A model generated the notes under the pieces. The model was not told the origin of the DNA. It worked only from the letters and a program-made list of their open reading frames with translations, and searched no databases. A DNA stretch of 64,000 nt, from contig CAJNDS010002744.1 of assembly GCA_905221605.1 (NCBI GenBank), forward strand, positions 141,501-205,500. The letters run 5' to 3'. Shown piece after piece: positions 42,625 through 55,265 of this stretch (within the stretch, counting starts at the first letter, position 1; every line of letters starts with the position of its first letter). Origin of the DNA: Symbiodinium natans (Eukaryota; Sar; Dinophyceae; Suessiales; Symbiodiniaceae). The translations under genes were made by a program, and so were the position numbers.

Positions 42625-44654
42625 GGCGAAGGACTTGGGGCAAGGATCTAGTTTGCCGTCTCATTGATCTGGATCTTAAGGGGACATCTCTAGGGTTTGT
42701 GATGCACGGGATGTTGTCAAGTGCGCAATGGGGATTCCATCCAATGGTTCCGCACGCCTCAAGCTCGCAAGAACATAGTACGCCAAACGACTTAGGCCTT
42801 CAATCCAAGCACCCAACACCACAAGAACAAGCATCTAACGCAACCCTGAAAGCCTCAGCCCTGTCAGGACTGTTCATGATCTCCTGTATCTCCTGTATCT
42901 CCTAAAGCCCAAGCGTTCGTGAAAGTAGGGTTTGGCGTGTTTTTTCCCTTTTGAACCCAACTCGACCTGCAAAGCAGGCCGCGCAACTAAAAATAGAGCT
43001 GCTGGCTGGGCAAGGAGGCTTTCGTATCGTGAGATGGTCCGACTACAATGGTTGCAACTGCAACGCTTGTAGCAATCCGGCTAAACTGCAGGGGGGCCCA
43101 TCTTTGTCTTCAACTATGTGAGCCAGACGAGAACTTGCAACAAACTTGGCTGTCAGCCAGCAGACCTCTAAGTCTTAGTCTCACAGAGCCAACATGAGTC
43201 AGTCGAGTCAAAAGAGGGATCAGCGGAGGGTTCTCTAGACTCGAACGCAAAGACTCCCTTCGGAAAGGACTCGAAGAGGGGATTGAAGTGCGCACCGCTT
43301 ACTTTTAGGAGCTCACCATCAAAGAAGCGCGCACCGCTTGCTGATCTCAGGGTGTGAAGTCTAAAACGAAACTGCATATCAAAGGTGTTGCAATTTTAGG
43401 AGCCCAAGAATCTCCAGAGTGGACGAACTGCCGTGGACCAAGGAATTTTCGACTTCCGGGATGTAGCATCTCGGTCCGCATTCTCAAAGCCTCTATACCT
43501 CCTCTCAAACCCCAATCAACCACACACTCCAAGCAAGCCCGCGCCCGAACCCTCGCGAAAGCGGCCTGGAAGCCGACCATTCCCCCGCCAAAGCCCAAAT
43601 AGCATTTTATAGAACACTACCAGGCCACCGAGTTATTGTTCTGTCGCTACCAACAGTGGTGCCCAGGGCGCCTAGACGTAGGGCACCTGGCTCGACCCAA
43701 AGTTGCAGAGGACACCTACTGCATCACCCGACGTGTGGGCGCATCGAACACAGATCATGATGGCAAGTGTCCCGGCGGATTGTGTGGATCCTTTTTATTG
43801 CCACCCATGCAGAACGTGCCAGCATGTGATCCTCGGCAAGAAGTCTGTTGTTCTACTGCATTGTTTTCGTGCACCCCTACTGCCTGGCCCTTCAAGGCAG
43901 TTCTTTTGCTGCTTGCCAACCCCCAGCCCATTGTTGCGACAAGCAACTGGCTCAACCTTTCGGACCCTAGAAAAACAGTATCCGCAGCTACCTCTAAAGC
44001 CCAGGTGGTGGCACCACGGCCCTCACTCTGAGGCACTTTGGTATTTTTAGGGTTTGAGTCGGTTGTTAGGTATGGGGACGTTGAGGTCTTTGTGGGATCT
44101 TTGGGATCCTTGGGCAATCAACAGCAGCTTTCCAGGAAACTGCGAGCTCCTTCCGGCGACGGGCTGGACGCCTCAAGAAGTGGTGCCACGGCTCATGGCA
44201 GGGGCTGGCGAGCACGTCCCCACCTCATCCCCTAGATGCCAACCGCCCTTTCCGCCCCCTAACTTCCCTGACTTCCCCAACTTCCATAACCCTACAAATC
44301 AATTTCCTAAAATGTGAGGCTCGGGCGCTTGCAGATCACTTGGGGATGGCCGCTGAACGTGCTGATGATCACGCACGGCGGAGCCCCATCCTGAAAGGGT
44401 AAAGCTTTCTTTAGCGCCGCTACGCCCAAGTTCCGCCCAAGTGCAGTGCTTCGAAGCTGGAGTTGCCCAGCGAGGTCTCGATTTGCAAAGGGCTCGGTGC
44501 GCGAGCACTTCGGCTGTGAACCTTCCTTGGTGCACGCTGGGGTAGTCGTGTTGGGCATCATATTCTGAGGGTCGGGTGTAGGGTAAGGTTGTGGCTTTAT
44601 TATCTAGAGCATGCTTGCTTGCTAGGGCCGCCCGGGAAGACAGGAATCATGCAG
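42625..44654. other. Non-coding, no supported exon
   Basis: Between the membrane-protein gene and region B I see no confident exon. 42878-42904 holds three copies of TCTCCTGTA-type 9-mers. Confidence 0.4.
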
Positions 44655-44747
44655 ACGGCTTTCAACTACCAGCCGCATCCGCCAAACTGCGCCTTCCGCG
44701 TCTATGACGTGGGGCAAGATGGTCGCGCGTGGCACGTGGCCTCCGAG
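44655..44747 (+). CDS. Candidate phase-0 exon, 31 codons
   Basis: Between CATGCAG and GTCCGG the frame reads TAFNYQPHPPNCAFRVYDVG then QDGRAWHVASE. Exactly 93 nt. One of the best exons; no family recognised. A long CTA/CTG microsatellite begins 36 bp after it. Confidence 0.55.
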
Positions 44748-44782
44748 GTCCGGACAAGATTAGGAAAAGAGCTCAACAATAC

Positions 44783-44834
44783 TACTTCTACTACTACTAC
44801 TACTACTACTACTGCTCCTGCTACTGCTATGACG

Positions 44835-44870
<36 letters not shown>

Positions 44871-45040
44871 GCTACTGCTACTGCTACTGCTACTGCTACT
44901 GCTACTGCTACTGCTACTGCTACTGCTACTGCTACTGCTACTGCTACTGCTACTGCTACTGCTACTGCTACTACTGCTTCTACTTCTACTTCTACTTCTA
45001 CTTCTACTTCTACTTCTACTATTAGGACTACTACAAGGAC
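44783..45040. repeat. (CTA)n/(CTACTG)n/(CTTCTA)n tract
   Basis: About 250 bp of CTA triplets changes to CTACTG hexamers and then CTTCTA hexamers. It sits in the intron after the 44655-44747 exon. Open frames across it are artefacts of the triplet period. Confidence 0.9.
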
Positions 45041-45459
45041 ACGCGTGTGTAGGAGGCTCCGTTCAAATTGAGCACCCTCTCTGCATTTCGCGTGTATGGA
45101 ACATGCAAAAAATGATGCGTTAGCACGGCAAAGTGCAAAAAATGCTGGCAGGGCCACCGAATCATAAGGCCTTTAGGAAGGACAACACCTGCCAAAAATA
45201 CTTTGGGGAAAAAGGACTTTTGCTGTTATAGTGGACTTTAACAACCTTTTGAACCCAAAGAATCCTTCCAACTCCGCAATGTCCGAAAGAGCAAAGAACA
45301 AGGTTGAAAGCCCATACCTTATAGGCTAAACCCCAAACCACACGAATACCTCGGCAGGGCAAGGCTAGAGTTTAAGAGGGAGCGTCAACATCCATTTGCA
45401 GCATGTCGTAGAAAGATACCAGTGAATACCAGTGTGTTGGGCATGGATAGAGTGCGGGA

Positions 45460-46475
45460 TTTTCCAGCATTTTCGCAGTTTTGACTGTAGTGTTGACTGA
45501 GTGTTGACTGTCATTTTGCATGCATTTGCTGCATTTGCAGGAATACCGTTTCTTAAGCTTTTTACAGAACAGCAAAACGCTAGATTTTCCAGCATTTTGG
45601 CAGTGTTGAGAGTAGCGTCGATTCTAGATGGAATGAATTGCTGTGTCGTGTGTCCCGAATGCTTGCTCCCTAGATCAAGGAGCTTCCAGTTGCTGTAGAC
45701 GCGGGAATCTTGCACCACCTGTACATGCGCACTTCAAACGACTGAGGCATCCCTTGGGCCATTGGAGCAAATCCGGCTTTTCACAGCCGGGGACACAAAA
45801 AGACGTTTCTGATTAGTGGTGCAAGATTTTGTCCATCCACAGTCCCTTTCAGCGAGTGTTGCCGAGTATGTGGTACGAGCGTGAGTGGTTAGCCATGGCT
45901 TCAACGACGCTAACTTTGCTGGGACGCAGTTTTGCTCCCAAAATGCCTCAGATATGTTCAAAATTACAGTCAAAAATACTCAGTCAACACTGCAGTCAAC
46001 ACTACGAAAGCCCTGGGAAAACCAGCAGATCCTACAATTCACTCGTTTTAAAAGAAAAATATCGGATTCTTAGTTCTTAATGTCCAGAACAGCAAAATGC
46101 TGGACCTTCCAGCATTTTCGCAGTGTTGCCTGTAGTGTTGACTGAGTGTTGGCTGTCATTTTGCATTTGCTGCATTTGCAGGAATACCGTTTCTTAAGCT
46201 GTTTATTGTAGATGGAATGAATTGCTGTGTCGTGTGTCCCGAATGCTTGCACCTTAGAAGAGGGAACTTCCAGATGGACGAAATCTTGCACCACCTGTAC
46301 TTCACACGATTGAGGCATCAAGCCCCGCACCTCTTGCTTAATATTGGCGGCTAGGACTACTTGAGCGGTGCAAGATTTCGGCCATTGGAGCAAATCCGGC
46401 CGGTAGCTTTTCACATCCCACAAAAAGATGTTTCTGATTCGTGGTGCAAGATTTTGTCCATCCACAGTAGCTTTG
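45460..46475. repeat. Diverged ~630-bp tandem duplication
   Basis: 45460-45850 recurs at about 46107-46475: shared GTAGTGTTGACTGAGTGTTG, GCAGGAATACCGTTTCTTAA, ATGGAATGAATTGCTGTGTC, and TGGTGCAAGATTTTGTCCAT. Within it, short runs such as TGTTGACTG and an inverted copy (CAGTCAACACTGCAGTCAAC near 45980) add further repeats. No coding sense. Confidence 0.7.
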
Positions 46476-46479
46476 TGTG

Positions 46480-47000
46480 TGACCTTGGCGGCTTGCCCCT
46501 CAAATTATTGCTGTTGCACTTCCTCCTGTGGTATTTGTTTTATTGTGTAATTTATTATTAGTACTTTTCCTGTTGTGATAATTGTAACATAAAGCCAGTA
46601 ACTGTTGTTGCTATGCGTACTCTCGATTTTTCGATTATTGCGTTAATTCTTGCCATGATCGTTGTCATTTCATGTGTTGTTGTCATTGCTATGACTATTT
46701 CTCTGATAACCCTTCTTGCTTCTACGATGACTGTCTTTTATTGTTGCTTCTATAGCTGATTATGATTGCATACTATTGCCATTCTTCGCTCCATTGTTTC
46801 AATGTTTATGGTTACTACGATTATTACAGTTCTTTTTGCGACCAAACACTTCTTTTACTGTGGTTTTGGTTTTGATGATCACGACTGGGTTTGTTGTGTA
46901 TGAGCATGATTTTGAGGGGGTTATGAGTGGTCTTTTAATAGCTGTTTTTTGCTACTGCGGTCAATTTTCTCGTAGGAGTTGTCCTGGAGATTCATGATTA
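46480..47000. other. AT-rich, TTG/TTAT-rich intronic stretch
   Basis: Noticeably richer in A and T than its flanks, with many TTGTT/TATG words. No frame or known repeat recognised. Confidence 0.4.
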
Positions 47001-47076
47001 TGGAACTCATATGTTCACATCGGGGATATGTGAAGGGCTTGACATGCTGTTTGCACTTTACCATGTGCAAATGCAG

Positions 47077-47130
47077 AAGGAGGTGATCGAGAGTGAGTTT
47101 CCGCTGGAGCCCGTCTTCGAGGTCCTCTCG
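47077..47130 (+). CDS. Candidate phase-0 exon, 18 codons
   Basis: Between AAATGCAG and GTTGTGG the frame reads KEVIESEFPLEPVFEVLS. Exactly 54 nt. Acidic/hydrophobic helix. Confidence 0.45.
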
Positions 47131-48889
47131 GTTGTGGCTCGGCTACTCAGTGGCTGCTCTTTTTGTGGTCATATTTCGAAATTTGGCCTTCAGGACAGAA
47201 GCCCCTAAACTGCATGAACTTGGTGAACCCTTGATCCTTGAACTTCTCCTGCCTGTCGACGTTTTTCAGAATTTTTTCGATTGGAGAATTCGGGGCTGAA
47301 GGCTTAGGGGTTCGTGGAATGATGTCTCGAGTCTAAGCTTGCAAGACTCAGTCAGCTAGTGGCTTAGCCTCAGAAAAGACTCCATGAACACGTCTGCACC
47401 TCCGCATTCTCAGAGGTGCGCTTGCCCACAAAGGCGCCGCGGGCCGTTGGCATGGGGAAAACTGCAAATCCCCGAACCCATACCAACCCCCAACCCAAAC
47501 CCTAGCAAGTTGGGTGAGTTCGTTGGCGGTGATGAGGTCAATCTGTGTGTTGGGCCGTTGAGGCTGAGGGCTAAGGGTTCCTTGCTCTCATCTGCCTTTC
47601 TCGTTGCTTCCGGTTTGCTGTTTCACATTGTCTCTGGCATTTCCGTGGCTACATGAGCCCATCCGCTTCCTCATGAGTTCAGACCCGAACAGCTCAGAAC
47701 CAACCCCCACTGACGAAGACGATTTCGAGATCTTGTGCACATTCAGCTGCCCCTTGACATGACATGCCTCCTTGCGAGGTATCTGGGCAGACGATGCATA
47801 AACTAGAGCTGTCTGTGGCTGGGCCAGCAATGGAGAAAGCATCGCTGATTGTAGCGATGCTTGCAGCAAGCCCCATTGCCACGGTAGATGCCCAATCCTT
47901 CACCCCCCGAAGCCCTGGGTTCAAGCACAAGAAGGCGTCAAGTTTTAAACCGTTAAGTTCATGGAGTTCGGCTTGAGCAAAATCCCGAAGGGGCCGTCTT
48001 GTCAACAGCCGCAAAGCATCGGGACATCAGGTCGGAAGTGAGGTATTCTTCACCGAGCTGAGTGAGATAGCCCCATGTTCCGCAAAGCTGGGTCACCGCT
48101 TTGCAAAGGAGGGTTGGCATGCTCCAGATTGACTGCAGCGATGTCCTTTTTGTCGGCTGGACTAGGCTGTTGCTGGAGTTTGGCAGTGAGGGCTGCATGC
48201 CTCACGCTTGAAACCAGCTTGAAACAAAAGCTCCGAGAAACACCGTACAGCCCATAAAGATCCTTCAACGCCGACTTAAGCCCTCTTGGAGTGTTTTGTG
48301 GCTTTGGGATTGCAAGCTACAATCAGGCGCTTAAGGTTCGAGAAGTTCGAGGTGCATCTGCAGCCTTTTGATGGCCCCAGGGCCTCCCAACGACGAGTGG
48401 GTTTGGTTAGATTCGAGGTTCTACGCGATCAGCTGCACGCGAAGGTGAAGGACCCCAACCGTGAGCCTAGTGCCCTCAAGCAGCAAGCCGGGCAGCAAAG
48501 CATGGCCCTACACCCCCGACACCTAAAGGCCTCTGGAGACATCTCGCTGCCGTGAATGTGCCGATTCACGTTTCTGCGTATCCGAAGGACTGAAGGCTGA
48601 AAGGCTGAAAAACACTGGCAGGCGTGCAGAAGCCTGGACGTCAGTTTCGAACGTTTCAGACCAGCAGCCATAGACCTTGCAACAGCATCTTCGACTGGAT
48701 TTGCGCAAATTCACACACTATCCCATGCTACCAAAACAGCAGCCATCTAGTGAGTCCTGCCTCTGGCAGCAAAGATGCCGAGCTGAACGGAAAGCAGGAA
48801 AATACAAAAACAAAGGAAAAGGAAATTCACTGCAATCACGGGGCTCCGACCTAACAGCCCCAGAGCCCCGAGACGACCCGAGTCTTCAG

Positions 48890-48938
48890 GACGGCTTCAG
48901 CGAGGAGCTGCGCCTTGCCAAACGAGTGGGAGGCCTTC
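48890..48938 (+). CDS. Candidate 49-nt exon
   Basis: Between TCTTCAG and GTAGCA the frame reads DGFSEELRLAKRVGGL. It could extend upstream (PEPRDDPSLQ), since that frame is open. Confidence 0.4.
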
Positions 48939-49600
48939 GTAGCATTTCAGATCTTCAAGGCATCGGAAGGCTTGCTGCGGTGAAACGGATAACGGGCAAG
49001 TTGTATCCATGCTTTTCTCTCGACTGAACTGCAACAACCCGCCCAGGTTTTAAAGACATGTCAACGCGCTTCCTAACTTTCGAGTCATCTCAGCATCTGT
49101 CACCTGGTAGCCTTGGGGTCAGCTCTCGAGGCCCAAAGATTTTGTGTGCGAAACCCAGGTACGAGAAATTCAAGCTCTCGGGCCTTTTTCCCAGCTGGTG
49201 GTCCTGGCTGAATCGTGCGAGGGGCGACCTCTCGATCTACATTCAGGTGAGTGCCCGAACCTCGCAACTCCAAACCCCTGAGGCGCAAACCCGAAGCGCA
49301 AGCATCCGCAATCCAAAGCGCTCTCAGCGCCCAACATATTGCGGAATTGCCACCTGCGCAACCACAAAGCTCTCCCCCCTTGACCCTGGACCTGTGAGTC
49401 TTGGCAGTCCTAGACTCGCGGAGAGGATTATCTGGAACAGCTTGCCCTCGCGATGGCAGAGCCCGGTTTTCCTGAATCTGGGCGATTTAAGGTTGCAGTT
49501 TAGGGCAGTGCAGGGTTCAGGTTGTACTCGGGGTAGCGCACGCAGCTTTGGCACGCAGGCCCTAGTCCTAAACGTCAAGAACACAATGGGCTCAGCCCAG

Positions 49601-49666
49601 GAAGACATCTACGAACTGGTGGACAAACGTTTGCTGGAGGTGGACCTCATTAGATCTCGAGCGAGA
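49601..49666 (+). CDS. Candidate phase-0 exon, 22 codons
   Basis: Between CAGCCCAG and GTCCAC the frame reads EDIYELVDKRLLEVDLIRSR then AR. Exactly 66 nt, charged helix. A strong candidate. Confidence 0.5.
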
Positions 49667-51049
49667 GTCCACATTCCAAGAATCCTACTCCCACGCGCCG
49701 TACTCTGTTTCATGGGACCCCCTGCTCGACTCCGAAAGAATTGTTGCTCAGGGATCGATCTCTCGGGCCTAGGATAGTTTACGTTGGTGTTGTTGGCAGT
49801 GTATGATCGGACAAGGCTTGCCAGAGGAGTCACCTAAACCCACAGGCGCAAGGCTTAAACCTCCATGCTCCCATTCCCCAAGATCCTCAAGTCTACACGC
49901 CCAGACGGATTTCCGCTCCTGCGTGCAGGGCCGCCTCCGGCGCCTGCGCGAGTCAAACCAGGCCCAAAGTGCACTGCGTTTTGGGAAGTCAGGCTCCGAG
50001 CCCTTTGCCCAATTCACCGCGTAGGCCCCCCCAGACGTTTCAGGAGCCAGGGTCAGAAGCCGGCTGCCCTTCTTTCCAAGCGCTGGCCCCTTGTGAGGGA
50101 GGCCCGCCGGGATCTGACTTGCATGTGAAGGTGGATTCGGTTCAGAGTTTAGATTTGCGCGTTTACCGGATTGAGGCGTTTAGGGTGACCCCCTGAATTC
50201 TGGGCTTCAGGGATAGGGGCTTTGAGTTTGGGGTCCCTCTTCACGAAAAGCACGGCCATGAGCCACAAAAGGCTTTGAGGTCTTTTTCCACGTCCTCTCT
50301 CCCCTTCGACGGCGCGCTCCAACATCCGAATTCCCAGACCTTCCCTCAGCCATCCCAAGCCGAGGCAACCAGAGAGCACCCTGAGAATCTCAGGCCCAAG
50401 CTAGACCCCCGAAACGTCCCGAAACATCCCGAGACATCCCGAGACACCGCGGGCTCCAAACAGCTGTCGCAGGGCGCGTGGAAGGCGCAAGGCTTGGCCA
50501 GCTGCGGTCGTGGTCGGACCCCGTCCTCTGCGAGGCCCAAAGGGCTTCAGGGAGTGACCGCATGGAGGCTTGGGTCTTGAAGGTGGAGGATTCTTGAAAA
50601 TGTTAGGGTAGGCCGAGTGGGGCCCGGGGACCGGGGACCTCATACTCTTCAACCCACGCATCAAGCGAGGCAACATCCTTAGTCAAAGTTCAGCATCACA
50701 TGTGCCATATGTGCCTTGAGGACGGCTCGGCCAAAGCTGCTGGCTCCGCTTGTGAGCTGCCAAGTCCCAGCAAGGAAGGCGCGAGGAAGAACACTCGAGC
50801 CCCCATGCCCCCTATAGCACCTAAACATGAAAGCTCTAGATTCCCCGTGTGAGGTCGTGCCGATTCCGAGGAAGCGGCGCGAGAGCGCCCAAGTCTTCTG
50901 CGGCCTCGCTCGTCGTCCGACCCTGGCCTGCCGCAAACTCAGGCCCATTCAGTCGCAAAATGGCTTCTCACCAGATGGGGTTGTTCCAATTTTCCTGACA
51001 CCCCCTCCGCCCCAAGCCCTACATACTTCGCCCTACATAGCTTCGTGTG

Positions 51050-51265
51050 ATGGCACAGGAGATGGGAGCTGTTTCCCCACTTCCGCGCTCTTCGCGGGAT
51101 GCTGATGCTGCGGGGCCACCACCGGTTCTGGACTCCACAACAGAGGCATCAGGAGAAGAGCCCCCAGAGCCCCCAGAGCCCCCAGCCTCAGAAGGAGATC
51201 CAGGATCTTCACAGGATCTGCCAGCAGAGGATGGAAGTCCAAGCGAGCACTGCTCTTTGTGTTAG
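51050..51265 (+). CDS. Ambiguous open region
   Basis: All three plus-strand frames are open in places. One reads MAQEMGAVSPLPRSSRDADA then a proline/glutamate-rich stretch and stop; another reads RGHHRFWTPQQRHQEKSPQ. A run of CCCAGAGCC repeats lies within it. I cannot choose the frame. Confidence 0.3.
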   Translation: MAQEMGAVSPLPRSSRDADAAGPPPVLDSTTEASGEEPPEPPEPPASEGDPGSSQDLPAEDGSPSEHCSLC

Positions 51266-52289
51266 CTTTGAAGGGCTTTCGTGACCGGTAAAGCATATTT
51301 CAAGGAGCGCCTCATTGTCGAGAAGCCTGTACAGACTCAAGAGGGTCGAGGGCATGGAGCTGCTTCATTTGGGGTTTTGAGCCTTCAGAAGACTGCATTC
51401 TGCAGCGTTCGAGCCTCAAAGCCTATTCGCTGAACCACTGCCATTGAGGCTTCGGGAGGCCCTTCAAAACGAGAGGCTTCCCAAAGTCTTGCGAAGACGC
51501 GCGCAGGAATTTCGGAAAGAAGGGCTTAGAGTCCAGCATATGGGGGGTGAAGGGGCGACTTTGAGATTTCTTTCCTGTTGAGACGGGTCTTCTGTGCCCC
51601 AGAGGCCCTGCTTCTGCTCAGGCAGCAGGGGGTTGGGGTTCTTGGGGGTGCATTTGCAGCAGGAGCCAGCGGCCCGGAGCCGTTCTGGGCGATGCGACAG
51701 TCAGGACAGCACTCGAAATCGGGAAGCGAGTTGAAGAGTGTAAGATGTGTAAGATTGCTCTTCGTGTTTTCAGAAGGAGCCATTCACTAGCCAGCTCTTT
51801 GGGCGTGCGGCTGTCCAACTGGCCCATGCTGCTACAGTCACCTAAGCCCCTCAGCCCAAAACAACCCAAAACCAGCCTGATGTCTTTCCCCCAAGAGTGT
51901 AATTCAGTAGCCCAAGCCCAATCCTTGATCCGAAGCCTGTTTGGGCAGGGAGGTATGGCCAGCACGTGTGATTTGAGGTTCGGGTTCAACCCTAAAGCCT
52001 GCAGCCCAAGCCCCAAAACCCCCGAACAGCCAAAAGGATCAGTCCAGATGGCGCTGTGGAAGTCGAAGGTGGGCTGGGCTTGAGCTGGCAGCAGCTTCAT
52101 CAGTTGAGCCCTTAACCCTTGAGGCTCGGGATGTTTTTTGGGGGCATGCTCCTTTGATGAAGGTTCAGGAAGGCAGCTGCATCAGAGTTAGAGACCATCC
52201 TTTTCTTGCCCCTTTGTGGCCCTTCAAACCAATGCAGCCTCGCAGTAGAACCCCTGAACAGTGCCCAGGACCAGGAAACCCGATGCCAG

Positions 52290-52342
52290 GCGACGACGTC
52301 CTCCTCATCACGCGACCCATCCTCGAGATACGACTCGGCGAG
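52290..52342 (+). CDS. Candidate exon
   Basis: Between GATGCCAG and GTCCGC it reads DDVLLITRPILEIRLGE, a beta-like hydrophobic peptide with canonical borders. Confidence 0.5.
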
Positions 52343-52707
52343 GTCCGCTCATCTAGTGGTTATGGCTCAAGGGCTCATGCGGGGTCCGGAGCCGTACTAA
52401 GGGTGTTTCTAGGGGTTTCAGGTGAACTTGTTAAACTTCAAGGCTTAAGCCGCATGTGCGTGACGAGATTTCGTCGGTTGCATGTTGAGCCGAAGTTGAG
52501 CCGAGCCCAAAAACTTGACAACGAGTTCAACGCCTCGAGACCCCTTCAAACAAGAATGCAGCAAAGGAGAAGAAACACGCGAAACGCCCTAGAATTATGG
52601 GGGTTCTTAAGGCAGGGAGGTTCATGGGGGGTAGGAATCTTGGGAACCTTAGGGAAGCTTCGGAAGCCTTGGGGAGGAGTGAGGAACCTTGGATTGACCC
52701 CCCTTGA

Positions 52708-52838
52708 CCCCCCCCCCCCCCCCCCCCCCCCTGCAGAACTCTACAATAAAGCCCCAAACGAGGAGCTCTTCGAGCTGCCGGCCTTAGTCCATGACGCTGA
52801 CTATGCGGCAAGCACGGTGGACAGAAGGAGTGCCCTGA
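52708..52838 (+). CDS. Exon preceded by 24-nt poly-C tract
   Basis: A homopolymer of about 24 C (52708-52731) runs directly into TGCAG, and the exon starts at 52737. It reads LYNKAPNEELFELPALVHDA then DYAASTVDRRSAL, ending at GTCCGG. The C tract probably serves as the polypyrimidine tract. A clear coding island of unknown family. Confidence 0.55.
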
Positions 52839-53207
52839 GTCCGGGAATTCAGGGTTTAGGGATGACCTCGGGGCTTGGAGTAGCAGTGCTTAAGCTTGTG
52901 CTTCCTACCTGGGGGTTTTAGGAATGAGTCGGGGTTGCACTTGGGATTCATGACCTTGGGATCTTCGTGCTGGAATTTTCAATCCCGATCGGAGGCCCCA
53001 CGAATATGTCCTGAGCGCAGCTACAACGCCTGCACATCTGGAAAGGCAGCAGGACTCGGATAAGGGCTTCCTGGAGGCAAGCGGCCAGGCCCCTCGGATG
53101 AGCTAGGAGGTCTGAAGATTCACAGCCTGAAGTGCCTTACCTAACCCTGGAGATCTCAGCATTGCATCCTTCACCCAAAGCTGAACGTTCCTCCAGTCTT
53201 GCCGCAG

Positions 53208-53276
53208 TCGCTCTTTGCAGAGCTCTGCGCGTGGTTTGCACCCACGCCCACGGACCCTGCCCGGGAGCACAGCAAG
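53208..53276 (+). CDS. Candidate phase-0 exon, 23 codons
   Basis: Between TTGCCGCAG and GTCTTGC the frame reads SLFAELCAWFAPTPTDPARE then HSK. Exactly 69 nt. Confidence 0.55.
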
Positions 53277-54047
53277 GTCTTGCTTTTGGGGTCATGGGCT
53301 AACTGGCGAAACCCACCTTTCAAGCACTTAAACTTTCAAGCTTCCCCAAACTCCTGTAAACTCCGGTGTCAAGCCAGGGCTTGTTCGAGGGAGGGATGGG
53401 GGTCTATAGGGCGGGTTGTGTATGGTGTCTAAAACCCGAAGCACTGACAAAGCAAAGGTCCAGCTAAGCCTTGGGCCTCGTTTTAGGGGGGACTTTTTGG
53501 AGTGGAAATGGGAGCGAACGTTGGGTGTCCAGGAAACTGGGAGGATAGGATCCAAGCCCCCCCACCCCCCCCCAAAAGTGTCGGACCCAAAGTCAAAAAG
53601 CTTCAGGCCGTGTCACTGGCCGCGTCCGTGTGCGAGGACACAGTGACTCCAGGGGGTTCTGAACATTTTTGAACCCTGAAGCCACAACCCCAAACGGCCC
53701 AAACGTCCTTAGACTCGAGTCCGCAACTGTGGAGGGTTCCCACAGAAGGAATACGGGCACACCAAAAGCAACACAACTGCAGCCGAATCGGTTGGCATGC
53801 AAAGCAGTTGTTAGGCAAGCTTCTCATTGAGGCTGTAAGCTGCTTGGCAGGCCGCAGCACTTCGACGACGCTTGGCCAAGACCTTGCGCTGCGAGCACCG
53901 GTGTCATCTTCGACAAGTCTGGTCCTTGGGGTCCTCGGTTTTGGAGTTTTCGGCTAGCAAGATTGTTTGGCAAGTGTTCAGGGCTTGGGTCTTGGGCTCT
54001 CACCCGTGCCGTGTCCTTCGTGGCCCCGGCACCCACAGACCCGGACA

Positions 54048-54200
54048 GAGTTCTTTTCAGTTTTTCATTGGCGATGGGGCCTTCCCTGAGCCCAGGCTCT
54101 GTCAGACTTTTCCCTCCAGCTGGACAACGAAGTTGAGGTTCGAATCTTTCAATGCCTGTATTCAAGGCCGTCTTGAGCAAATTATTCAGGGGTTGAGCGT
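54048..54200 (+). CDS. Candidate exon, frame uncertain
   Basis: After TCTTTTCAG the frame reads FFIGDGAFPEPRLC and later FESFNACIQGRLEQIIQ. An alternative acceptor at CCCTCCAG gives LDNEVEVRIFQCLYSRPS. The two cannot be separated by eye. Confidence 0.35.
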
Positions 54201-54763
54201 TTAGGAGGTTTTGGCGCACTTGTGTACAGACATCTGCTTGCATACGAGCAGATACAGGACTGCCTCCCTTGAACCTCAAACACTATATGCATCCCCAGCC
54301 CTACAGCTTCCAGTTCCTAAACTCGAAGCTCGCCGGGCGCCCCAAATTCAAATGCTGAGTCACGCCCATAGCTACCGCACGGTCCAGGGCATGCTGTCCA
54401 AAGAATCCGAACAACCTCACTTAAACGGATAACTTTGAAACCAAAATCCTACAAACCGAAGCCCTGAACAACCCTTGACGCCCTGCACCCAAGTCCTCCA
54501 ATGAAAACCCAAATCGGCTTGCAGCAGGAAAGCCAGGCCAGTTCACTGCTGGAGACATCGTGGGAGGAGGACCGGACAGCAATGGACAGCATTTCAGAGC
54601 CCTCAAACCCTGAACCCAAAGCCCAGAGGCCACTGAGCCTTCTCAGCCCTCAATGACCCTCAACCCAAGAGCACAAGGCTTCAGTGAAGTTGCGGGTCCA
54701 TGCGCGTCCAGCATTTCAATCAAGTCTTTGATCTCGTAGTTGGAGTCACTTCCTGTCCTGCAG

Positions 54764-54814
54764 GACACGGATTCCACGCAGGTGTGGGTTCAGGCGCGTT
54801 ATCGCCCCATGCAG
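54764..54814 (+). CDS. Candidate phase-0 exon, 17 codons
   Basis: Between CCTGCAG and GTCATAC the frame reads DTDSTQVWVQARYRPMQ. Exactly 51 nt. Confidence 0.5.
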
Positions 54815-55190
54815 GTCATACAAAGCCTTGAGAAAGCCCTCAGCTCAAGCTCTGAGTCTTTAAAGCCTAATGGATGGGAGAAACTCAAGACGCCCTTTGG
54901 CGCAGGTGGCTCTGGGTTCCGTCCTGGAGCTCGCTGCCTGCATCCCGCAGGCAGGAACTCGGGGGGGTTTGAAATGGGGTTGGGTGAGGGGTCTTTGCCT
55001 TTCTGCTTTTTGGGAAGTTCTGGACAAGTTGTCGGCATCCATGCAATTCAGAAGAAGTCATGTTTTGTGGGGTGCCTCGCCTTGGTTGCACCAAGTGCCG
55101 AAGACCCGCTTCCCCGAAATCCGACATGCGCTTTCTCATGGGCCCCAAAGCCCCCCAATCCTTTCACCCCTTGGAAGCACTCCACCCGAG

Positions 55191-55265
55191 GGCGATGGGC
55201 CTCGGTCGTTTGCCTTCGATCGGCTATTGGCACGAGCGACGAAGACCTTGGCGCAAGTGGTCCGG
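55191..55265 (+). CDS. Candidate exon
   Basis: After CCCGAG the frame reads GDGPRSFAFDRLLARATKTL then AQVV; the nearest donor is GTGGTCC or GTCCGG. Helical peptide. Confidence 0.4.

Noticed and set aside
44589-45157. Thr/Ala/Ser-, Tyr/Cys- or Val-repeat proteins
   Set aside because: Artefact of the CTA/CTG/CTT triplet microsatellite; only the 93-nt exon at 44655-44747 before it looks real.
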